Source: Sporosarcina sp. P34
GTDB lineage: Bacteria > Bacillota > Bacilli > Bacillales_A > Planococcaceae
NCBI RefSeq assembly: GCF_002743375.1
Contig: NZ_PDZC01000015.1
Location: forward strand, 1 to 63,997
DNA: 63,997 nt
Reading direction: 5' to 3'
Part shown: in pieces, positions 37,838 through 46,945 of the stretch
Numbering within the stretch: the first letter of the stretch is position 1
Layout of the letters: each line of letters begins with the position of its first letter
The notes under the pieces: model-generated
What the model was told of the DNA's origin: nothing
Databases searched by the model: none
Seen by the model: only the letters and a program-made list of their open reading frames with translations
Program-made: the position numbers and the translations under genes

Positions 37838-37868
37838 ACAACCGCCACTACTAAAGTGACGGTTGTTC
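37838..37868 (-). terminator. Terminator hairpin behind the small membrane protein gene
   Basis: AACAACCGTCAC pairs with GTGGCGGTTGTT (one mismatch), 3 bp from the stop codon, T-tail short (TTATAC). Confidence 0.65.
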
Positions 37869-37870
37869 TC

Positions 37871-38101
37871 TTATTTGTGTTTACGAATATGAAACAGCCT
37901 GGAAAGGCCTTTGAATATGATCGCCAAGGCGAACAAGACGATAGTGATCACCAAAATCACAGCAAGAGCAAACAACAATAAGCTTCCAGCGAGAGTTGCC
38001 AATAAGCCCGGAACGATTAAAAATAAACCGAGCAAAGCATATCCGGCTAAAATCCCGAAGAAGAAAAGCCATTCATTGCTTAGTTTTGCACATTTCGACA
38101 T
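37871..38101 (-). CDS. Small two-helix membrane protein
   Basis: 76 aa from ATG 38101, preceded at ideal distance by AAGGAGGTG; a GTG three codons earlier overlaps that ribosome site and is rejected. Two long hydrophobic stretches (LFFFGILAGYALLGLFLIVPG and LAGSLLLFALAVILVITIVL), and a basic C-terminus (RLFHIRKHK) predicted in the cytoplasm. I do not recognise the family. Confidence 0.65.
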   Translation of the reverse strand: MSKCAKLSNEWLFFFGILAGYALLGLFLIVPGLLATLAGSLLLFALAVILVITIVLFALAIIFKGLSRLFHIRKHK

Positions 38102-38226
38102 ATATTTCACCTCCTTGCTGTACTATATGTCGCGTTCAGCAAGGCGATGTAATGCAATACACTCAGTTTGCGATAATAAAAGAATGTTTATATATAGAAC
38201 GTGCGATTCGACCAACCACATCATTT

Positions 38227-38272
38227 ATAAAAAACGAGGCTTCCCATCGATTAACCGATGGGAAGCCTCGTT
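38227..38272 (-). terminator. Terminator of the adhP-type gene
   Basis: A perfect 17-bp stem AACGAGGCTTCCCATCG and complement; on the minus strand it is followed by TTTTTTAT. Confidence 0.9.
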
Positions 38273-38318
38273 GTGATGCTCTCGATATGCGATGATCTAG
38301 AGACGACTTTACTTACAT

Positions 38319-39386
38319 TCAATCAAACGTCAATACAATACGTCCATTGATTTGACCTTTTTCCATCTTTTCAAGAATTGCATTCACATCGGAAAGGGGA
38401 GCCGTTTCAATCTGTGCTTTCACTTTTCCGCGCGCCGCAAAATCAAGCGCTTCTTTCATGTCGATTCGTGTGCCTACGATGGAACCTTTTACTGTGATTC
38501 CGTTTAACACGGTGTTGAAAATAGGGATCGGTAAATCTTCGTGTGGCAATCCGACAGCGACCAACGTGCCGCCACGTTTGACGGAACGATACGCTTGCTC
38601 AAAAGGTACTTGAGCAACAGCTACGCTAATAGCCGCCTGTACGCCACCGATTTGTTGTTGGATGGCTTCGGCAGGATCTTCCTTTTTGCCGTTCACTGTA
38701 ATGTCAGCGCCGAGTTTCTTCGCAAGCTCTAACTTTTCATCCGCAATATCTACTGCCACTACATTGAATCCCATAGCTTTCGCATACTGGAGCGCTACGT
38801 GGCCCAATCCGCCGATACCGTAAATCGCGACCCAGTCTCCTGGTTTTGCACCGGATACTTTCAACGCTTTATATGTTGTCACACCTGCGCAGAGGATAGG
38901 TGCAGCTTCAACAGAGCTGAGGTTTTCTGGAATTTTCGCGACATAATCCGCCGCTGCGAGGCAATACTCCGCGTATCCACCGTCCACTGAATAGCCACCG
39001 TTTTCTTGACTGTGGCACAGCGTTTCTTTTCCTTGTAGACAATAATCACATTCACCGCATGCAGAGTAGAGCCAAGGTATACCGACACGATCTCCGACTT
39101 TTACAGCCGTGACGTTCGGTCCAATAGCTTCCACAATTCCTACGCCTTCATGACCTGGAATGAGAGGAAGTTTCGGTTTGACAGGCCAGTCGCCGTTGAT
39201 TGCGTGTAAGTCTGTATGACAGACGCCGCATGCCTCTAGTTTGACTAATGCCTGACCCGCGCCAGGTGTTGGTTTTTGTGTGTCTTCAATCTGCAACTTT
39301 GTCTGGAATTCTTTTACGATCGCTGCTTTCATTGTGGTCTGTTTTGTAGTCCCTCTTACGTTACTGTTTTGAATTGCTGGTTTCAT
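38319..39386 (-). CDS. adhP: Zinc-dependent alcohol dehydrogenase (AdhP type)
   Basis: 355 aa. Catalytic zinc ligands are in [10 protein letters not shown] and GHEGVG, structural zinc cysteines in [15 protein letters not shown], and the NAD-binding motif is [10 protein letters not shown]. It matches the tetrameric medium-chain ethanol dehydrogenases (AdhP/AdhA). The start at 39386 is kept because GGGAGGAATC lies eight bases upstream, although homology begins at the internal MKAAIVKEF (18 codons later), which lacks a ribosome site at normal distance. Single-gene transcript with its own terminator. Confidence 0.9.
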   Translation of the reverse strand: MKPAIQNSNVRGTTKQTTMKAAIVKEFQTKLQIEDTQKPTPGAGQALVKLEACGVCHTDLHAINGDWPVKPKLPLIPGHEGVGIVEAIGPNVTAVKVGDRVGIPWLYSACGECDYCLQGKETLCHSQENGGYSVDGGYAEYCLAAADYVAKIPENLSSVEAAPILCAGVTTYKALKVSGAKPGDWVAIYGIGGLGHVALQYAKAMGFNVVAVDIADEKLELAKKLGADITVNGKKEDPAEAIQQQIGGVQAAISVAVAQVPFEQAYRSVKRGGTLVAVGLPHEDLPIPIFNTVLNGITVKGSIVGTRIDMKEALDFAARGKVKAQIETAPLSDVNAILEKMEKGQINGRIVLTFD

Positions 39387-39476
39387 GAATGATTCCTCCC
39401 TTTTTCTCTTACGGACTATCTATACGTGGGAGGATTACAGATTAGTACACGTTACGTGAAAAATACTACCGTATGC

Positions 39477-39510
39477 AAAACGCCTTCTTTCAAAAGAGAA
39501 GAAGGTGTTT
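39477..39510 (-). terminator. Terminator behind the tetR-type gene
   Basis: AAAACACCTTCT/AGAAGGCGTTTT hairpin with short loop on the minus strand. Confidence 0.7.
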
Positions 39511-39556
39511 TATATCATCAGAGAACTACATTGTATGACCGCTAGGGGTTAGAACA

Positions 39557-40165
39557 CTATTTAACCTTCAAACCATCCAAAACAATAGAAGTCATATGGT
39601 GAATTTCTACGACAGGATCCAATCGTTCTCTAAAAATAATCCAATCATAAATTGTCCCACGCATGCAACGTGTGATGAGCATCGATATATAATCAGCCGA
39701 GAACTCTTGTTTAAATTCCTTGCGCTCGATTCCTTCTTCCACATACGAATGAATGATTTGGTAAAGTTGTCGATTTTGATTGGTTAAATAGTGATCCTCA
39801 TTCATTGTTAAGGCTAGTGCACTTGTGTAAATGGTATGGACAAAGTCTTTTCCCAATACGTCTCGTAAATACGTCATTTGGCCTTTGTAAAAAAGAAGGA
39901 TTTTTTCTGAAGCGCTTAGATTCGTTGGTATGCTTGGGATAAAGGATAAATAGAATTCATCAATGTCTTTAAATTTCTCCAAGAAAATATCATATTTCGA
40001 ACTATAGTGAACATAGAATGCTCCCTTTGAGACATTACATGCTTTCGCAATGCTCTCAACGGTTACGTTGTCAAAACCTTTCTCATGGAAAAGCTCCAAG
40101 CCTTTTTCAAGGAGGTTTTGTTTAGTTTCTAGCGCTTTTATCTGTCTAGAAGTAAGTTCTGTCAT
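39557..40165 (-). CDS. TetR/AcrR-family transcriptional regulator
   Basis: 202 aa. The N-terminal HTH (LFHEKGFDNVTVESIAKACNVSKGAFYVHYSSKYDIF, split here as the usual TetR pattern) is typical and the helical C-terminal domain is family-length. Start after GAGGAGGAATCG. It is divergent from the hydroxyacid dehydrogenase gene at 40415 and the shared 250-bp region carries that gene's promoter plus repeated GTATGTGA motifs, so it is the likely local repressor of the catabolic genes. The ligand is unknown. Confidence 0.85.
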   Translation of the reverse strand: MTELTSRQIKALETKQNLLEKGLELFHEKGFDNVTVESIAKACNVSKGAFYVHYSSKYDIFLEKFKDIDEFYLSFIPSIPTNLSASEKILLFYKGQMTYLRDVLGKDFVHTIYTSALALTMNEDHYLTNQNRQLYQIIHSYVEEGIERKEFKQEFSADYISMLITRCMRGTIYDWIIFRERLDPVVEIHHMTSIVLDGLKVK

Positions 40166-40237
40166 ACTCGATTCCTCCTCTACGATGCTTGTTCACTATG
40201 ACCATGATAGCATATTTTATTAAATTAAATAAATTGG

Positions 40238-40299
40238 TTGACTATTTAGACAATACTATTTATTATTGAGTGACCATAGTATGTGACTACGGTATGTGA
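40238..40299 (+). promoter_or_regulatory. Promoter and repeated motif before the catabolic operon
   Basis: TTGACT (40238-40243), 17-bp spacer, TATTAT (40261-40266). Overlapping the predicted start point are two direct repeats AGTATGTGA and GGTATGTGA, 13 bp apart (40278-40286, 40291-40299), possible regulator sites. Confidence 0.65.
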
Positions 40300-40414
40300 A
40301 ATAAACACGTTCCTATTTTCATTGATTTGCAGTTCGGTAGTTTGGTTTTTATTTTTTTAAAGATGAATGACAACGCTTTCATTTAATGGGCAATCAAAAA
40401 AAGGGGGAGTATGT

Positions 40415-41323
40415 ATGGCGAACGGAAAAAAGATTGGATTTATCGGTCTTGGAAATATGGGGTTTCCGATGGCAAAGAATTTATTGGGACATGGCTACAC
40501 GATATTTGCATTGGATATCAATAAGGAATCCGAAAAACGATTTGCAGAACTGGGTGGGCATGTAGGAATGACAACTGCTTCGCTGCTAGAAGAAGTAGAT
40601 CTGGTTTTCACTAGTTTACCTACTCCTGCTATTGCGGAAAGTGTGTATTTAGGGGAGGACGGAATTGTTCATAAAAGCACCAAGCCATTGGTATTAGTGG
40701 ATTTGAGTACGATTTCACCTGAACTGAACAGAAAGATTGAGCAAGAGGCGCTGAAGCTGGGTCTTGAATATCTAGGCGCTCCGGTTAGCGGTAGTGTCAG
40801 TGGAGCGGAGAACGCTTCGTTATCGATCATGGTCGGGGGTGAAAAAGATACGTTTGAATCGATACTGCCTTATTTAGAGGCTATTGGGTCGAACGTCTTC
40901 CATGTAGGGAACGATCCGGGTGTGGGTACGATTGTAAAGCTCATCAATAATATGATGGCCGGTATCCATAATCAAGCCGTTGCGGAAGCGCTTTCACTTG
41001 CGAGGCTTGCGGGTGTGGATCAGGACATCGTCTATGACATCGTCAACGTCAGCTCGGGCGCAAGTACCATTCTTACACGGAACTACAAGACGTATATTTC
41101 ACAGGATGAGTATACGAAAGGTGCATTCACGACTTCATTATTATTAAAAGATTTGAAGCTTGCGAAACACGTATCGGATTCTCTTGACGGCGAGCTACCG
41201 ATTGCGTCGCAACTTATTGAGTATTATGAAGCGGAAGTAGAAAAGGGTCATGCGCATGAAGATATGTCTTCTTCGTATTTGATGATCCAAGATAAGTTGA
41301 ATAAGCAAAAGCAAAACGTATAA
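40415..41323 (+). CDS. 3-hydroxyisobutyrate/tartronate-semialdehyde dehydrogenase family protein
   Basis: 302 aa from ATG 40415 (AAGGGGGAG upstream). The NAD(P) motif IGFIGLGNMGFPMAKNLL, substrate motif GAPVSGSVSGAENASL and catalytic lysine in GTIVKLINNMM are all present. It oxidises or reduces a beta-hydroxyacid/semialdehyde pair. Next to a methylmalonate-semialdehyde dehydrogenase and a GntP permease it could act on 3-hydroxyisobutyrate (valine route) or on hydroxypropionate/tartronate-type acids; the sequence alone does not decide. First gene of the operon; the next starts 33 bp later. Confidence 0.85.
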   Translation: MANGKKIGFIGLGNMGFPMAKNLLGHGYTIFALDINKESEKRFAELGGHVGMTTASLLEEVDLVFTSLPTPAIAESVYLGEDGIVHKSTKPLVLVDLSTISPELNRKIEQEALKLGLEYLGAPVSGSVSGAENASLSIMVGGEKDTFESILPYLEAIGSNVFHVGNDPGVGTIVKLINNMMAGIHNQAVAEALSLARLAGVDQDIVYDIVNVSSGASTILTRNYKTYISQDEYTKGAFTTSLLLKDLKLAKHVSDSLDGELPIASQLIEYYEAEVEKGHAHEDMSSSYLMIQDKLNKQKQNV

Positions 41324-41356
41324 GAAAATTTACTATAAATTGGGAGGAATGGACCT

Positions 41357-42871
41357 ATGCAAAAAACAGATGTACAGACATTGACTCATTTTATTAATGG
41401 AGAAGAAGTAGAAGGTAAAAGCGGACGATTTGGAGATGTGTTTAATCCGTCTACTGGAGAGAAGATTGCACAAGTACCACTCGCATCCACAGAAGAAGTG
41501 AATGAAGTGGTGAAGCTAGCGAAAGAAGGGTTTACTCATTGGTCGAAGGTTTCGGTTGGCAAACGAATGGAAGTCCTTCATAAGTTCCGTGCGTTACTTC
41601 TGGAAAACACAGATAGACTAGCCTATGCGATAGGTGAAGAGAACGGAAAAACGCTCTCCGATGCAACAGGCGAAATCACACGCGGGATTGAGTCGGTGGA
41701 TTTTGCGCTTGGCGCTCCACACCTATTAAAAGGTGAGCATTCCGTGGATGTGGGTGGCGAGATCAACTCCTATTCTATGCACAAGCCTTTAGGTGTCGTG
41801 ACATGTATTTCACCATTTAACTTCCCAGTCATGGTACCTGTTGCGATGAGTACGATGGCAGTAGCGGTAGGAAATGCTATGATTTTGAAACCTTCAGAAA
41901 AAGTACCTCATTCTGCATTGATTCTGTCAGAGCTTTGGTCAAAAGCAGGATTGCCAGCGGGTGTTTGGAATGTGGTTAATGGTGATAAAGAGGCAGTGGA
42001 TGCATTGCTTACGAACAAAGATGTGATGGCTGTGAGTTTTGTCGGTTCGACGAGAGTAGCAGAAGCGGTTTATGAAAAAGGAACAAAACATCATAAGCGC
42101 GTCCAGGCATTTGGTGGCGGAAAGAATAATATGGTCATCATGCCGGATGCAGATATTGACACAGCAGTGAATTCATTCCTAGGCGCAGCATACGGTGCCG
42201 CATCACAAAGATGTATGGCGATTTCTACTGCGATTCCTGTAGGTAAGAAAACAGCAGATGCGTTTGTTGCGAAGCTAACGGAAAAAGTAAACGAACTGAA
42301 AGTCGGAAAATTCGATGACAAAGGAGCAGACTTCGGCCCATTGATCAGTGCAGAAGCAAAAGCGAACGTTATAAAATCCATTGATTTGGCGGTAGAAGAA
42401 GGAGCCGTTCTAGCAGCGGACGGACGAAACCCTAACGTGGCGAATGAAGACGGCTATTACTTGGCGCCGACATTGCTTGATCATGTGACGGCAGATATGA
42501 ATGTCTATAAAGAAGAAGTGTTCGGCCCTGCACGCATTGTAGTGAGAGTGGATACGCTTGAAGAAGCAATCGACTTGATCAATGAACATGAATACGGAAA
42601 CGGTGTGACAATCTTTACCGACAGTGGTAAAGCCGCACGAACGTTTACCGATCAAATTGAAGTGGGAATGGTCGGAGTGAATGTGCCAATTCCGATTCCG
42701 GTTGGCTACCATAACTTCGGTGGATGGAAACGCTCCAGATTTGGCGAAGGGCAAATGTTCGGTCCCGATACGGTCCGTTTCTTCACGAAAACGAAAACGG
42801 TGTCTGAGAGATGGTTCGACACTGCCTATAATGAAGAAAGCCAAACCGATTTCGATTTCCCAAGTAGCTGA
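41357..42871 (+). CDS. mmsA: CoA-acylating methylmalonate/malonate-semialdehyde dehydrogenase (paralogue 1)
   Basis: 504 aa aldehyde dehydrogenase fold. The catalytic cysteine is in GAASQRCMAIS, the NAD region in FGGGKNNMVIMPDADID, and ISPFNFPVMVP...LKPSEKVPHS is the characteristic MmsA/IolA sequence. Such enzymes convert (methyl)malonate semialdehyde to propionyl- or acetyl-CoA plus CO2. It follows the hydroxyacid dehydrogenase in the same operon, giving a two-step oxidation to an acyl-CoA. A second paralogue, 2.6 kb downstream on the other strand, is only moderately similar. Confidence 0.88.
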   Translation: MQKTDVQTLTHFINGEEVEGKSGRFGDVFNPSTGEKIAQVPLASTEEVNEVVKLAKEGFTHWSKVSVGKRMEVLHKFRALLLENTDRLAYAIGEENGKTLSDATGEITRGIESVDFALGAPHLLKGEHSVDVGGEINSYSMHKPLGVVTCISPFNFPVMVPVAMSTMAVAVGNAMILKPSEKVPHSALILSELWSKAGLPAGVWNVVNGDKEAVDALLTNKDVMAVSFVGSTRVAEAVYEKGTKHHKRVQAFGGGKNNMVIMPDADIDTAVNSFLGAAYGAASQRCMAISTAIPVGKKTADAFVAKLTEKVNELKVGKFDDKGADFGPLISAEAKANVIKSIDLAVEEGAVLAADGRNPNVANEDGYYLAPTLLDHVTADMNVYKEEVFGPARIVVRVDTLEEAIDLINEHEYGNGVTIFTDSGKAARTFTDQIEVGMVGVNVPIPIPVGYHNFGGWKRSRFGEGQMFGPDTVRFFTKTKTVSERWFDTAYNEESQTDFDFPSS

Positions 42872-42881
42872 TTAACCATAC

Positions 42882-42922
42882 GCAGGATCGTAGTGACTAA
42901 TTAACTCCGATCCTGCTATTTT
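42882..42922 (+). terminator. Rho-independent terminator between mmsA and the permease
   Basis: GCAGGATCG/CGATCCTGC stem then TATTTTTC. The permease gene therefore either has its own promoter or depends on read-through. Confidence 0.75.
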
Positions 42923-42979
42923 TCTATACTAAAGTAGTTTCACTTTACGTCGTACATTGCCAGTTGGAGGAGGGGTAGT

Positions 42980-44263
42980 ATGCTAGGGATATTCATAGGC
43001 TTAGTGTTACTGATGGTATTAGCTTATAGAGGTTGGTCGATCATTTGGATTGCACCTATTTGTGCAGGAATCGTTGCTTTGTTCGGTGGATTGAATTTGC
43101 TTGACGCCTATACAGACACTTATATGACAGGTTTCGTGAACTTTGCTAAGCAATGGTTCCCGGTATTTTTGCTAGGGGCGATTTTCGGGAAGTTGATGGA
43201 GTATAGTGGAATGGCCCACTCAGTAGCTATCGGAATATCCCGCGTTTTTGGTAAAGAGCGTGCCGTCATTGGGGTCATAGTGGCAGCAAGTGTTTTAGCT
43301 TACGGTGGCGTGAGTGTGTTCGTTGTCGTGTTCGCGGTCTATCCATTGGCACTTAATATGTTCCGCGAAGCGAATATAAGCAGACGTCTTCTTCCAGGAA
43401 CGATTGTGGCGGGAATGATGACATTCGCCATGACGGCACTACCGGGTACACCGCAAATCCAAAATTTAATTCCAACACAGTACTTTCATACGACAGCGGC
43501 AGCCGCTCCGATTATCGGACTTGTTTCATCCGCATTCATGATTATCTGTTCGATTGTGTATTTGAATCAGAGAGTACGCGTGTTAAGGGAAGCTGGGGAA
43601 GTCTTCGAAGAACGTGCAGAGGATTTGAATGCAAAACCACGCACGAAGTATCCACATATCATTCTTTCATTACTACCTTTACTGGCTGTCATTAGTACAT
43701 TGAACTTTTTAAAGTGGGATATTGTCATAGCGTTGATAACGGGTATTGTTCTCATTTTACTCATTTCTATTAGAGAATTCAAAGGCTTCACAAAAGCAGT
43801 CAATAGTGGCGCCAGCGATTCGGTCATGGCGATGATCAACACGAGTGCGGCAGTAGGATTTGGAACGATCGTCCGATCGGTTCCAGGCTTTGAAAAGTTA
43901 AGCGACGCAATTTTAGGAATCAACGCGAACCCATTAATCTCTGAAGCCATTGCGGTAAACGTATTGGCAGGAGCGACGGGATCGGCTTCTGGAGGTTTAG
44001 GTATTACATTAGAAGCGCTAGGCTCGCATTACTATGAGGTTGCGACCACTACGGGTCCAGCACCTGAAGCCTTTCACCGCATTGCATCTATTGCTTCAGG
44101 GGGATTGGATTCCCTTCCTCACAACGGTGCGATTTTGACAATATTGATTGTGACAGGGATGACGCATAAGGAATCGTATAGAGAGATGGGTGTCATTGCG
44201 ATTGTCTTCCCGATGTTGTCATTGATCCCGGCGATTGCGCTTGGGATTATGGGGATTTATTGA
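42980..44263 (+). CDS. GntP-family organic acid permease
   Basis: 427 aa with 11-12 membrane helices, start after GGAGGAGGGG. Family features include GWSIIWIAPICAGIVALF, the YGGVSVFVVVFAVYPLAL segment, and LPGTPQIQNLIP. GntP proteins import gluconate, glycerate, hydroxybutyrate or similar acids with protons. By context it imports the hydroxyacid degraded by the two enzymes upstream. A cluster of REP-like repeats begins 8 bp behind the stop, as the end of the RAYT element. Confidence 0.85.
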   Translation: MLGIFIGLVLLMVLAYRGWSIIWIAPICAGIVALFGGLNLLDAYTDTYMTGFVNFAKQWFPVFLLGAIFGKLMEYSGMAHSVAIGISRVFGKERAVIGVIVAASVLAYGGVSVFVVVFAVYPLALNMFREANISRRLLPGTIVAGMMTFAMTALPGTPQIQNLIPTQYFHTTAAAAPIIGLVSSAFMIICSIVYLNQRVRVLREAGEVFEERAEDLNAKPRTKYPHIILSLLPLLAVISTLNFLKWDIVIALITGIVLILLISIREFKGFTKAVNSGASDSVMAMINTSAAVGFGTIVRSVPGFEKLSDAILGINANPLISEAIAVNVLAGATGSASGGLGITLEALGSHYYEVATTTGPAPEAFHRIASIASGGLDSLPHNGAILTILIVTGMTHKESYREMGVIAIVFPMLSLIPAIALGIMGIY

Positions 44264-44271
44264 TTTGTGGG

Positions 44272-44500
44272 GGTGTACCAGGTCCTTGAGAGCGTACCAG
44301 GTCCCCACACAATTTGAGAACTATTCAGACAATTATGCACCATGGGGGGCGTACCAGGTCCCCACACAATTCAGGAACTATTCAGATAATTGTCTAGGTA
44401 TTGGGGGCGTACCAGGTCCCCACACAATTCAGGAACTATTCAGATAATTGTCTAGGTATTGGGGGCGTACCAGGTCCTCACACAATTCAAGAACTATTCA
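44272..44500 (+). repeat. Tandem ~58-bp REP-like units at one end of the RAYT element
   Basis: A short partial copy (44275) is followed by four units with GTACCAGG at 44294, 44351, 44409 and 44467 (spacing 57, 58, 58 bp). Each unit is a GTACCAGGTCCCCACACAAT core plus AACTATTCAGA.AATTGT. The inner two are almost identical, suggesting recent amplification. Confidence 0.9.
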
Positions 44501-45418
44501 GGCAACTTTTTGATTATTGCCAAAAAAACTTCTTGACCAATGGGTTAGAAGTCTTTTTAAATGCTGTTGTATCAGAATTTTTGTTGATAGAGTTACGTAG
44601 GCACTTCTAGAATGTCACGACTATTGTAGATATGCAATATTTCTTCTGTTCCCATCAAACAATAGGTAACGTAGGCTTCTGTGGTTTTCTCGAATGGTGG
44701 AGGTAGGCAGTGTGGAAGTTTTGATATATCTAGATAAGGATAAGGTGACGAAGTAGAAGAATGGTAGTAGGGGAATGTACTGAATGGGTATTCAACCAAA
44801 TGTTTAACCATAGGTGTTTTTGTTGCAATCGGATTTCGGTGAATATAGCGGCTTACGGCCAACATTGCATAAGTAGATTTTACTTCCTTAGAATAATATC
44901 GACCTTGATAAAGCTGTCCAACATAGTCGTAACGTTTAGCGTAATAATCGCTGTATTTCCGATTGATATGCCGCATGATGTTGGATAGGTTGTCTTCAGA
45001 TTGAAGTAGAATGTGATAATGATTTGTCATGATACAGAACGCTACAACAGTAAAATGATAATCGATCGATGCATGGCCTATGCAGCGCATCAGATGGAGC
45101 ATATCCTCTTCGGTAGCGTAGATATTCTGTCGGTTATTGCCGCGCATGACGACATGGTAGTATGCATTTGGCCGCCAATTCCGTTTACGTCTTGCCATTG
45201 AGCTCTCCTCCTAGTAGTTTGTGAATCTATTGAGTATAGTGGAGAAGTTTCATTTTGGTCAAAAGGGCATTATTGAATTTTGGAAAACAGAAAGTGCATA
45301 CGAATCCTGTTGCGAGTTTGAAGAATTGAATCTTTGCCGCTATTTCAGCAGATGATTTCAATTTTTATATATTTTGAGACTTGAATTGTGTGAGAATTGT
45401 GTGGGGACCTGGTACCAT
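44294..45418 (-). mobile_element. RAYT element: Y1 transposase gene bounded by inverted REP-like clusters
   Basis: The transposase gene is flanked on its 3' side by units in the orientation GGTACCAGG...CACACAAT (44294-44490) and on its 5' side by the reverse complement (45383-45416, ATTGTGTG twice, then GGGGACCTGGTACC). The REP-like units therefore form inverted ends. Sequence between the gene and the right cluster (45285-45382) recurs at 50273-50371 in a deleted copy. Limits are approximate. Confidence 0.8.
44593..45198 (-). CDS. REP-associated tyrosine transposase (RAYT, IS200-like Y1 HUH family)
   Basis: 201 aa. The HUH metal motif is in MTNHYHILLQ, preceded by GNNRQNIYATEED and followed by the helix with the candidate nucleophile tyrosines (NRKYSDYYAKRY...VGQLYQGRYYSKEV). 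RAYT proteins are Y1 nucleases linked to REP hairpin sequences; they are single-copy, domesticated or semi-mobile, and may spread REPs. The start follows AGGAGGAGAG. The surrounding inverted repeats and dispersed single copies across the window fit this enzyme and its substrate repeats. It lies between convergent catabolic genes. Confidence 0.9.
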   Translation of the reverse strand: MARRKRNWRPNAYYHVVMRGNNRQNIYATEEDMLHLMRCIGHASIDYHFTVVAFCIMTNHYHILLQSEDNLSNIMRHINRKYSDYYAKRYDYVGQLYQGRYYSKEVKSTYAMLAVSRYIHRNPIATKTPMVKHLVEYPFSTFPYYHSSTSSPYPYLDISKLPHCLPPPFEKTTEAYVTYCLMGTEEILHIYNSRDILEVPT

Positions 45419-45451
45419 CCCCACGTCCCCACCACCATCCCAACAAACCTC

Positions 45452-46912
45452 TTATTCCCAACGACCCGTAAGCACTTTCTGGCGTGTATAGAAATTCAAT
45501 CCGTCTTTACCGTTCGCATGAAGATCACCATAGAAGGAATCTTTCCAACCGGAGAACGGGAAGAAGGCCATCGGTGCAGGGACGCCGATATTTAATCCGA
45601 GCATTCCGGCATCGATGTTTTCGCGGAAGTTGCGCACATTTCCGCCGTCTTTTGTAAAGATACAAGCACCGTTAGCGAATCTGGATTTGTTGGATAATTG
45701 GATCGCCTCATCCAAGTTTTTCACGCGGCTGATCGATAAAACTGGTGCGAAAATTTCGTCTTGCCAAATCTTCATTTCGCTCGTTACATGATCAAAGATC
45801 GTCGGGCCGACAAAGTATCCTTTTCCTTTAGCTTCGCTGTCTTCTCTACCGTCGCGAATCAGAGTAGCGCCTTCGTTTTCTCCTGTTGCGATGTATTGCT
45901 CTGTTTTTTCTTTATGTGCGTCGCGAATAACAGGCCCAAGGAAGATTCCCTCATCTAAACCGTTACCGATTGTCAGTTCATTCGCTTTGTTACGTAATGT
46001 TTCAACGAATTCATCCGCAATCGCATCTTCAACTGCAACGACTGAACAAGCCATGCAACGTTCTCCTGCTGAACCGAACGCTGCGTTGATAATTTGTGTG
46101 GCGGCATTATCCAAGTTCGCATCTTTTAATACGATGGAGTGGTTTTTTGCTCCAGCGAGTGCTTGCACGCGTTTTAAGTTATCTGTTCCACGTTTGTACA
46201 CATACTCGGCAACAGGCTGAGATCCCACGAATGAAATGGCAGCGACTTGTTCGTGATCTAGTATGCTATTCACTACGTCATGTGCTCCGTGTACAATATT
46301 GAAGACACCTTTAGGTAAGCCAGCTTCTTCAAGTAGTTCAGCTAAGCGGTTTGCTAGTATCGGTGTGCGCTCGGACGGCTTGAGTACAAATGTATTACCT
46401 GTTGCGATGGCCATCGGGAACATCCAGCAAGGTACCATCATCGGGAAGTTAAATGGTGTGATTCCACCGATGACACCAATCGGATAGCGATAGGTTCCCG
46501 ATTCCAAACCTACCGCGACGGACGGTAAGTTATCGCCCATCATCAATGTAGGGGCTCCTGTAGCAAATTCTACACATTCAATTCCGCGTAGTACTTCGCC
46601 GTGCGCTTCTGTAAAGTTTTTTCCGTTTTCGACAGTGATGATTCTAGCGAGTTCATCCCAGTTGTCTACTAATAGTTGTTGGTATTTGAAGAGAATACGT
46701 GCGCGACGTGGAACAGCTACTTCTTTCCACGTAACGAATGCCTCGCTTGCAGCTTGTACTGCAGTATCTACATCTTCTTTTGTCGAGATCGGAACATATG
46801 CCACTATCTCTCCAGTTGCGGGATTAAATACAGGCTCTGTCTGATCAGTCGAAGCAGATACCCATTCACCGTTAATATAGTTTTGTACTGTTAGTGTCGA
46901 ATTCGTTGTCAT
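45452..46912 (-). CDS. mmsA: CoA-acylating methylmalonate-semialdehyde dehydrogenase (paralogue 2)
   Basis: 486 aa. Catalytic cysteine in [16 protein letters not shown] region [16 protein letters not shown], and [18 protein letters not shown], which is the more canonical MmsA/IolA form than paralogue 1. Start after AGGAGGTC. It lies 33 bp behind the iron alcohol dehydrogenase and is surely co-transcribed with it, giving an alcohol to semialdehyde to acyl-CoA route. Candidate substrates are 3-hydroxypropionate or 1,3-propanediol-like compounds; this is inference. Confidence 0.88.
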   Translation of the reverse strand: MTTNSTLTVQNYINGEWVSASTDQTEPVFNPATGEIVAYVPISTKEDVDTAVQAASEAFVTWKEVAVPRRARILFKYQQLLVDNWDELARIITVENGKNFTEAHGEVLRGIECVEFATGAPTLMMGDNLPSVAVGLESGTYRYPIGVIGGITPFNFPMMVPCWMFPMAIATGNTFVLKPSERTPILANRLAELLEEAGLPKGVFNIVHGAHDVVNSILDHEQVAAISFVGSQPVAEYVYKRGTDNLKRVQALAGAKNHSIVLKDANLDNAATQIINAAFGSAGERCMACSVVAVEDAIADEFVETLRNKANELTIGNGLDEGIFLGPVIRDAHKEKTEQYIATGENEGATLIRDGREDSEAKGKGYFVGPTIFDHVTSEMKIWQDEIFAPVLSISRVKNLDEAIQLSNKSRFANGACIFTKDGGNVRNFRENIDAGMLGLNIGVPAPMAFFPFSGWKDSFYGDLHANGKDGLNFYTRQKVLTGRWE

Positions 46913-46945
46913 ATAAATGACCTCCTAGTGTAATGATTTGTCAAA

